Source: Desulfobacteraceae bacterium (GTDB lineage: Bacteria; Desulfobacterota; DSM-4660; Desulfatiglandales; HGW-15). From it: DNA of 6,896 bases. Positions 1 through 3,968 of this stretch are shown here, one piece after another; within the stretch, counting starts at the first letter, position 1, and every line of letters starts with the position of its first letter. The stretch lies in assembly GCA_003819975.1 (NCBI GenBank), contig RPPU01000241.1, positions 1 to 6,896 of the forward strand. Direction: 5' to 3'. The notes under the pieces are model-generated. The model was given only the letters and a program-made list of their open reading frames with translations, did no database searches and had not been told where the DNA came from. The translations under genes were made by a program, and so were the position numbers.

Positions 1-588
1 ATTCACAGCGCCACCAAATATATTGCGGGACACGGCGATGTCATGGCCGGCGCGGTTATCTCTTCATTGGAAAACCGCAATAAAATGTATGAACTCAATA
101 AACTGATCGGCAGCACTTTGGGCCCTTTCGAAGCTTGGTTGACCATGCGCGGCCTAAAGACATTGCCTTTGCGTATGCGGCAGCAATGCGATAATGCCGC
201 CCGCATAGCCGAATGGCTTTCAAAACATTCTGAGATCGCCAAGGTACATTATCCCGGACTCAAGAATCATCCTCATCATGAGTTAGCATTACGTCAATTC
301 GGCAACTCCGGTTTCGGCGGCATGCTTTCGTTTGAAATCGCCAAGGCGGACCGCGCCCTATCTTTCCGCTTCATGGAAGCCCTGAAACTCTGCTTGCCGG
401 CCACAACCCTGGGCGATGTCTATACCCTGGTCTTGCATCCCGCCACGACTTCGCATCGCGCCTTGACCCCGGAAAATCGCGCCAAGATCGGCATAACCGA
501 AGGTTTGATCCGCCTCTCGGCCGGTATCGAAGACGCCGAGGACATCATGGCGGACTTGGACCAGGCTTTGAAAAGCGTGCGCGCCTAA
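1..588 (+). CDS. Cys/Met-metabolism PLP-dependent enzyme (transsulfuration family), C-terminal part
   Basis: This is the C-terminal half of a fold-type I pyridoxal phosphate enzyme of the cystathionine gamma-synthase / cystathionine lyase / methionine gamma-lyase family, which handle sulfur amino acids in the cytoplasm. The reading frame is open from base 1, so the N-terminal half lies outside the window. The PLP-binding lysine motif HSATKYIAGHGDVMAG is at the very start, with the Schiff-base lysine at codon 6 (bases 16-18). Downstream are the family signatures TLGDVYTLVLHPATTSH and the C-terminal IRLSAGIEDAEDIMADLDQAL, whose arginine normally binds the substrate carboxylate. About 195 residues are visible against roughly 380-400 for the family. 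The residue that helps separate methionine gamma-lyase from the synthases and lyases is in the missing half, so I do not choose between them. By hand count about 52% GC, richer than the next gene. Family assignment is firm, exact reaction is not. Confidence 0.93.
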   Translation: MHSATKYIAGHGDVMAGAVISSLENRNKMYELNKLIGSTLGPFEAWLTMRGLKTLPLRMRQQCDNAARIAEWLSKHSEIAKVHYPGLKNHPHHELALRQFGNSGFGGMLSFEIAKADRALSFRFMEALKLCLPATTLGDVYTLVLHPATTSHRALTPENRAKIGITEGLIRLSAGIEDAEDIMADLDQALKSVRA

Positions 589-612
589 TTTCAAATCCGG
601 AGTTAAGAATTT

Positions 613-650
613 TTGACGGGATTAACAGGATCAATAAGAATAATAAGGAT
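613..650. repeat. Short degenerate GGAT(T/C)AA(C/T)A-type tandem repeat
   Basis: The spacer between the PLP enzyme and the signal peptidase-like gene carries a degenerate array with a period of about 9 nt: GGATTAACA, GGATCAATA, AGAATAATA, AGGAT. I see this by eye as phased repetition. It resembles the acagGATTaacagGAT-type intergenic repeats I associate with several anaerobic bacterial genomes. Its last unit supplies the AAGGA ribosome binding site of the next gene. Confidence 0.45.
645..649 (+). promoter_or_regulatory. Ribosome binding site deciding the start at 660
   Basis: AAGGA lies 10 nt before the ATG at 660 but only 4 nt before an in-frame TTG at 654. The spacing favours the ATG, although 10 nt is at the long end. 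It is built from the last unit of the degenerate GGAT repeat. Confidence 0.55.
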
Positions 651-659
651 ACTTTGAAC

Positions 660-1262
660 ATGTTGCCGCCACCGGTACCGAAACAAAAAAATTGGCTGAA
701 AACAAATTGGAAATGGTTTACAATCTTTCTTCTAGGACTGTTTGTTTTTTGTACCATACTTTTTATAAGATTTTTTATTATTCACCTTTATAAAATTTCA
801 TCCGGAGCCATGCAACCTACTCTGGTAACAGGAGACCGGATCCTGGTTGATAAAACCTATTCGAACAAAGACATGAAACGTGGCGATATTATCGTTTTTA
901 AATATCCGAAAAATCCGGAATTAACATATGTTAGTCGGATTATCGGCATGCCGGGAGAATTGTTTGAAATAAAACAAAAAACGGTTTTTATCAATCAAGC
1001 AGCTTTAACTGAAGAATATATTATGAAAGATTATCCCGGATCATCTGCTTTCGCCACATCCTTATCAAATTATGGACCCGTAATAATTCCCGACGACTCT
1101 GTTTTTGTACTGGGCGATAACCGTGACAATAGTTTAGACAGTCGTGTTTGGGGCTTTCTCGCTTGTCGCTTAATAAAAGCAAAAGCAACCATGATTTATT
1201 GGTCGTGGGATGAAAGCGGAAACGGGATCAGGTCCGATCGAATCGGCAAAAAAGTGAAATGA
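660..1262 (+). CDS. S26 signal peptidase I-like membrane protein lacking the Ser/Lys catalytic dyad
   Basis: The protein has the layout of bacterial type I signal peptidase, which removes signal peptides outside the inner membrane. There is a short basic cytoplasmic N-terminus, one membrane segment (about residues 19-42), then boxes B to E. Box B reads SSGAMQPTL (48-56), box C RGDIIVFKYP (74-83), box D YVSRIIGMPGE (90-100) and box E GDNRDNSLDSRVWGF (152-166). In active enzymes box B is SxSMxPT and box D has YxKR. Here the nucleophile position is Ala50 (GCC, 807-809) and the general base position is Ser92 (AGT, 933-935). Both dyad residues are therefore missing while the structural boxes are kept and the frame is intact. 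This points to a conserved pseudo-enzyme, as known for S. aureus SpsA and streptococcal SipA, rather than a working peptidase. The start is ATG 660 (200 residues); TTG 654 would add two residues. GC is about 38% by hand count, lower than the upstream gene. Confidence 0.85.
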   Translation: MLPPPVPKQKNWLKTNWKWFTIFLLGLFVFCTILFIRFFIIHLYKISSGAMQPTLVTGDRILVDKTYSNKDMKRGDIIVFKYPKNPELTYVSRIIGMPGELFEIKQKTVFINQAALTEEYIMKDYPGSSAFATSLSNYGPVIIPDDSVFVLGDNRDNSLDSRVWGFLACRLIKAKATMIYWSWDESGNGIRSDRIGKKVK

Positions 1263-1282
1263 ATTGACATGGTGTTTTTTTC

Positions 1283-1334
1283 GTAGGGGCGGGGCACAAT
1301 TTCTTTGTGAAATTGTTTTTAAACCTGCTCCTAC
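1283..1334. repeat. GTAGGGGC-type palindromic repeat, copy 1, with nested hairpin
   Basis: The outer arms GTAGGGGCGGG (1283-1293) and CCTGCTCCTAC (1324-1334) pair along all 11 positions if two G-T wobbles are allowed. Inside is a perfect 8-bp stem, ACAATTTC (1296-1303) and GAAATTGT (1309-1316), with a 5-nt loop. The outer arms match a second copy near 6389-6418. It sits just after the signal peptidase-like gene and may also form an RNA hairpin. There is no adjacent T-run after the outer arm, so it is not a classical terminator. Confidence 0.7.
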
Positions 1335-1386
1335 CATCCGATGAAAACACAATGATTCGTTTTAAAATAAATTTGGAGATTATAGA

Positions 1387-1839
1387 ATGACTAAAATTCT
1401 TCGTTTTCTAATCTTGTTCATCCTCATCTCGATCATCTCTTGGGTTTTGATCAATTACCTGGGTGTGGAATTCGGAAAAGCAAATTTCTGGGACAAGCGT
1501 GGTTTATTTTTCCTAATCTTTATAACCCTATTTCCCCGCTTGACCTTGCTCTTTTCCAGTGTTCTGTTTGGCGGTTTGTTTTGGTGGCTGGGATTTATTT
1601 TCGCTCCACGGCTTCTGGTCGCCATTCTGGCCACCATCACTTATTGGCAGCAGAATCCCGTATTGGTCACGATCGCCTGGTTGGTGGCTCTGGGCGGAGA
1701 AGCGTCGGAGAAACATTTTTTTATCAATAGACCTTACAAAAAACGTTTTACGCTTAATAGATCGCAAAAACCCATGCCGGACAAAAACGTCATCGATGCC
1801 GAATATACGGTCATTGATGAGAAAAAATCAGTTGAATAG
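1387..1839 (+). CDS. Small multi-pass membrane protein of unknown function
   Basis: I do not recognise a characterised family. The 150-residue protein begins with a hydrophobic segment (about 4-24). After a short polar stretch with FWDKR, it has further hydrophobic segments from about 40 to 103, probably two or three passes. The conserved-looking GGEASEKHF (103-111) follows the last one, then a basic stretch (RPYKKRF, near 115-121), and a polar, acidic tail with IDAEYTVIDE. The basic stretch after the last segment suggests a cytoplasmic tail. The start is ATG 1387, with GGAG at 1375-1378 giving 8 nt spacing. It lies 46 nt upstream of the choloylglycine hydrolase-family gene on the same strand and may share its transcript. 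No catalytic motif is visible, and I assign no function. Confidence 0.82.
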   Translation: MTKILRFLILFILISIISWVLINYLGVEFGKANFWDKRGLFFLIFITLFPRLTLLFSSVLFGGLFWWLGFIFAPRLLVAILATITYWQQNPVLVTIAWLVALGGEASEKHFFINRPYKKRFTLNRSQKPMPDKNVIDAEYTVIDEKKSVE

Positions 1840-1885
1840 ACGGTGGAATGATATATTACAGAAAGAATTGCTTTAAGGGGAAAAC

Positions 1886-2980
1886 ATGCGCAAAACGAAT
1901 AAAAAAATCTTTTCTTTTCGCCGATTTTTTGGGATTTTTTTGAGTGCATTTCTTTTCCTGCCAACCCTGTCTGTTTTTCCTTGTTCCTCATTTTTCCTGA
2001 AACATGGCGAGCAAATGGTTTTCGGTAAAAACTATGATTGGCATTTGGAATTCGGTTATTTGATGATCAACAAGCGCCATGTAATCAAGACCGCCATGCA
2101 AGCCGGCACAGCCGCTGATTCGCCCGCTGCTTGGACTTCGCGCTACGGCAGTGTGACTTTTAACCAATACGGCCGGGAATTTCCCATGGGAGGAATGAAT
2201 GAAGCCGGGTTAGCGGTTGAGATTATGATGCTGGATGAGACCGAGTATCCAATCCCCGATTCCCGGCCGGTAATCAAAAATCTGCAATGGGTCCAGTACC
2301 AACTCGATCGGTTCGCAACCGTGGCCGAGCTGATCGCCGGGCTGTCTCAAGTCAGGATTCCTCCCTCAGAAACATATGGCCTGCATTATTTTGCCTGCGA
2401 CAAAACCGGTCAATGCGCTTCCATTGAATTTTTAAAAGGTCGTACCGTCGTCCATACCAAAGAGACTTTACCGGTTCCGGTGTTGACCAACAGCACTTAT
2501 CAGAGCTCACTTGCTTTCTATAAGCAAGTCGGTTCTAACACGCCGGCTGGCATCGGATCCCTGGATCGATTTGCGCGGGCTGCCGGTTTGATCCGTGTTT
2601 TTGACGCTCGAAAATCGGGTACGCTGTTGGATTATGCTGCTGCGATTCAAAAATCAATTGCCATGGGCGCCTATACCAAATGGAGCATTACCTATGATCT
2701 TCGTAATGAAAGGGTTTATTTCAAGACGCTTTCAAAACCGGAAATAAAATATGTGTACCTGGGTGCCTTGGATTTTTCCTGCCGCACACCGGTCAAAGCT
2801 TTGGATCTGAATTTAGATGCGGCCGGAGACGTGCGCGCCTTGTTTGGCGATTATACCCGGCCCATGAACTACGAATTGATTAAAAAAGCTTTAAAACAAA
2901 CAAATTTGCACACCAATGATTCGGATGAATGGATCCGGTTTCGGGCCGCTTATCCTGAAACCACTCGCTGCTCAAATTAA
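1886..2980 (+). CDS. Exported choloylglycine hydrolase / penicillin V acylase-family (Ntn) amidohydrolase
   Basis: This is a linear amide C-N hydrolase of the N-terminal nucleophile (Ntn) superfamily, a group that includes bile salt hydrolases, penicillin V acylases and some N-acyl homoserine lactone acylases. A basic N-terminus and hydrophobic core (about 1-31) form a signal peptide, placing it outside the inner membrane. The nucleophile is expected to be Cys33 in FPCSSFFL, exposed after removal of the leader. The family block FGKNYDW follows, with Asp51. Asn202 in VLTNSTY and Arg228 in SLDRFARAA match the later active-site positions, and KWSITYDL is also typical. At the usual Arg of GRNxDW there is Lys48, a conservative change I cannot weigh without an alignment. 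The length of 364 fits a secreted member. AAGGGG at 1875-1880 lies 5 nt before ATG 1886. It may be transcribed with the membrane protein upstream. The substrate cannot be read from sequence. Confidence 0.9.
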   Translation: MRKTNKKIFSFRRFFGIFLSAFLFLPTLSVFPCSSFFLKHGEQMVFGKNYDWHLEFGYLMINKRHVIKTAMQAGTAADSPAAWTSRYGSVTFNQYGREFPMGGMNEAGLAVEIMMLDETEYPIPDSRPVIKNLQWVQYQLDRFATVAELIAGLSQVRIPPSETYGLHYFACDKTGQCASIEFLKGRTVVHTKETLPVPVLTNSTYQSSLAFYKQVGSNTPAGIGSLDRFARAAGLIRVFDARKSGTLLDYAAAIQKSIAMGAYTKWSITYDLRNERVYFKTLSKPEIKYVYLGALDFSCRTPVKALDLNLDAAGDVRALFGDYTRPMNYELIKKALKQTNLHTNDSDEWIRFRAAYPETTRCSN

Positions 2981-2987
2981 AAACGAA

Positions 2988-3383
2988 CTATACGCCTTTT
3001 CCGATGCATTCCAACAACTCATCCGGAATTCTGCAGGCCTTTAAAGTTGCCGCTTTGATGCAGACTAGAGTTGCCGTGCCTTCCACTAAAAGTTCTTTTC
3101 CCGCGTTAAAAATATGGTGTCTGAAGATTAATGCGGCACGGGTGCATTTGATCAATTCCGTTTCAATACGGATCAAATCATTATACCTGGCGGATTTCCG
3201 ATATTTTACCTGTACTTCCACAACGGCAAATAAGATCCCTTGATTTTGCCATACACCCAAATCCACGCCGCGTTCCCGCAAAAACTCGGTGCGGTCGCGC
3301 TCCATATATTTCAAATAGTTGGCGTAATACACCACATTGCCGGAGTCCGTATCCTCATAGTAGACGCGTATCTGCATGCTCAT
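2988..3383 (-). CDS. YbgC-like hotdog-fold acyl-CoA thioesterase
   Basis: This is a 131-residue hotdog-fold thioesterase of the YbgC / 4-hydroxybenzoyl-CoA thioesterase family, which hydrolyses acyl-CoA thioesters in the cytoplasm. In many Gram-negative bacteria YbgC accompanies the Tol-Pal envelope system. The signature is VYYEDTDSGNVVYYANYLKYMER (residues 7-29), and Asp13 is the probable catalytic acid by comparison with 4-hydroxybenzoyl-CoA thioesterase. E. coli YbgC has His where this protein has Tyr20, as also seen in other family members. The C-terminal half holds the expected strands (VEVQVKYRKSARYNDLIRI). I chose ATG 3383 because GAGG at 3391-3394 lies 7 nt before it and because longer versions would run into the upstream gene. 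ATG 3377 is an alternative. It follows the sulfur carrier gene by 22 nt, so the two are probably one operon. No tol or pal gene is present here. Its stop is 7 nt from the stop of the convergent hydrolase gene. Confidence 0.9.
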   Translation of the reverse strand: MSMQIRVYYEDTDSGNVVYYANYLKYMERDRTEFLRERGVDLGVWQNQGILFAVVEVQVKYRKSARYNDLIRIETELIKCTRAALIFRHHIFNAGKELLVEGTATLVCIKAATLKACRIPDELLECIGKGV

Positions 3384-3405
3384 GAAATGACCTCTATGGT
3401 AAAAG

Positions 3406-3606
3406 TTAGCCTCCCACGACCATGGGGACCAGATAAATTTCGGCATTATCCGGAATTTGGGTTTTAGCGAAAAGCGGTTCAACCACGATGTCTTGGTTCA
3501 GACGAACAACGGCATAGTGATATGAAGGATCAGGCATCTCGCGGAGCAGATCCGCCACGGTCATGCCGGGACGCCAAGGCCGTTCTGTACCGTCGACTTT
3601 GATCAT
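3406..3606 (-). CDS. ThiS/MoaD-like ubiquitin-fold sulfur carrier ending in Gly-Gly
   Basis: This small protein of 66 residues has the beta-grasp pattern of ThiS/MoaD. The N-terminal strand MIKVDGTERPW is followed by GMTVADLLREM (helix), YHYAVVRLNQDIVV (strand), and then IPDNAEIYLVPMVVGG. The C-terminal VVGG is the key feature: in the family the terminal glycine is adenylated by a ThiF/MoeB-type enzyme and converted to a thiocarboxylate that donates sulfur. ThiS supplies thiamine thiazole synthesis, and MoaD supplies the dithiolene sulfurs of molybdopterin, which is also the tungsten cofactor of AOR-type enzymes. Lying downstream of an AOR-family gene on the same strand makes a cofactor role attractive, but a thiazole role cannot be excluded and no ThiF/MoeB gene is in view. 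GAGG at 3612-3615 lies 5 nt before ATG 3606. The YbgC-like gene follows after 22 nt. Confidence 0.88.
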   Translation of the reverse strand: MIKVDGTERPWRPGMTVADLLREMPDPSYHYAVVRLNQDIVVEPLFAKTQIPDNAEIYLVPMVVGG

Positions 3607-3644
3607 TTAAACCTCGATCAGTTGAAAGGATTCTAAACCTGAAA

Positions 3645-3659
3645 CATACTATTGGTATG
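3645..3659. repeat. Short dyad CATAC-N5-GTATG upstream of the sulfur carrier gene
   Basis: A perfect 5-bp inverted repeat, CATAC (3645-3649) and GTATG (3655-3659), lies about 40 nt upstream of the sulfur carrier start on the minus strand. It could be a regulator site for the carrier/thioesterase operon, but it is short enough to be chance. Confidence 0.25.
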
Positions 3660-3704
3660 ATTCCTCGTCGATTCTTTCCTCGAAATGCCAAGATTAGGCG
3701 CCAC

Positions 3705-3770
3705 TTATAACTGAAACATCGACAATTTTTTGTCGATAAAATAAAAATTGCCATGTGCGTTTCAGTTAAT
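3705..3770. repeat. Nested inverted repeat enclosing a perfect hairpin
   Basis: TAACTGAAAC (3708-3717) and GTTTCAGTTA (3759-3768) are perfect 10-bp inverted arms, and with a one-base bulge they extend outwards to about 3705 and 3770. Directly inside the left arm is a second perfect stem, ATCGACAA (3718-3725) and TTGTCGAT (3730-3737), with a TTTT loop. A third CTGAAAC occurs at 3639-3645. Neither strand has a U-rich tail after the stems, so a simple intrinsic terminator is unlikely. Confidence 0.6.
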
Positions 3771-3776
3771 AACTTA

Positions 3777-3889
3777 AATATCGAATATCGAACACCGAAT
3801 ACTGAATATCGAAGTGAAAAGTGAAAACACAAGAAGGCTGTTATTTTAAACTTTTATTATTCGATATTCGGTGTTCGATATTCGATATT
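3777..3889. repeat. Large inverted repeat (25 bp perfect, 32 bp imperfect arms) of the TTCGATATTCG type
   Basis: The 25 bases at 3777-3801 are the exact reverse complement of 3865-3889. The pairing continues inwards, with one mismatch and one G-T wobble, to 3808 and 3858, leaving a 49-nt loop. Each arm is itself repetitive, built from ATATCGA/TTCGATATTCG units. The loop holds a short direct repeat of AGTGAAAA near 3813-3828. The repeat fills the gap downstream of the AOR gene and upstream of the sulfur carrier gene, where a long RNA hairpin would lie between the two coding regions. It resembles repeats I associate with Desulfobacterota intergenic regions; the resemblance is from memory only. 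No protein-coding sequence is supported here. Confidence 0.8.
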
Positions 3890-3968
3890 CCATTTTTGCA
3901 GTTTTGAATTTAGCCGCCCTCTTAGCGCCAGATCTTCCGCGTATGGTTCCGGACGACGCGTAAACAGC

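Larger units (their letters stand above)
3607..3968. other. 362-nt repeat-rich spacer between AOR and sulfur carrier genes
   Basis: No gene is supported in this spacer. Reading frames crossing it translate the inverted repeats and lack a convincing start and ribosome binding site. From the AOR side it holds about 80 nt of plain sequence (3890-3968) with only a weak CGCGT/ACGCG dyad near 3939-3961. The large inverted repeat at 3777-3889, the nested dyad at 3705-3770 and the small CATAC/GTATG dyad follow. A promoter for the carrier/thioesterase pair may lie in 3616-3700, but I could not find a convincing -35/-10 pair. Confidence 0.6.

Noticed and set aside
654..659. TTG start for the signal peptidase-like gene
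   Set aside because: It would leave only 4 nt to the AAGGA site; ATG 660 fits better. The difference is two residues.
1970..1990. Lipoprotein signal (lipobox) at Cys33 of the Ntn hydrolase
   Set aside because: The residues before the cysteine are VFP, not a lipobox with Gly/Ala/Ser at -1, and the cysteine aligns with the catalytic nucleophile of the family.
2970..3000. Bidirectional terminator between the convergent stop codons
   Set aside because: Only 7 nt separate the stops and no GC-rich stem with a T-run is visible there.
3384..3482. Longer N-terminus for the YbgC-like thioesterase
   Set aside because: The extra residues overlap the end of the sulfur carrier gene and match nothing in the family; ATG 3383 has its own GAGG site at proper spacing.
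3530..3832. Open frame of about 100 codons on the minus strand across the spacer
   Set aside because: Its N-terminal part is a translation of the TTCGATATTCG inverted repeat and its C-terminal part overlaps the sulfur carrier gene in another frame.
3777..3889. CRISPR array
   Set aside because: The units are short, inverted rather than regularly direct, and there are no spacers of uniform length.
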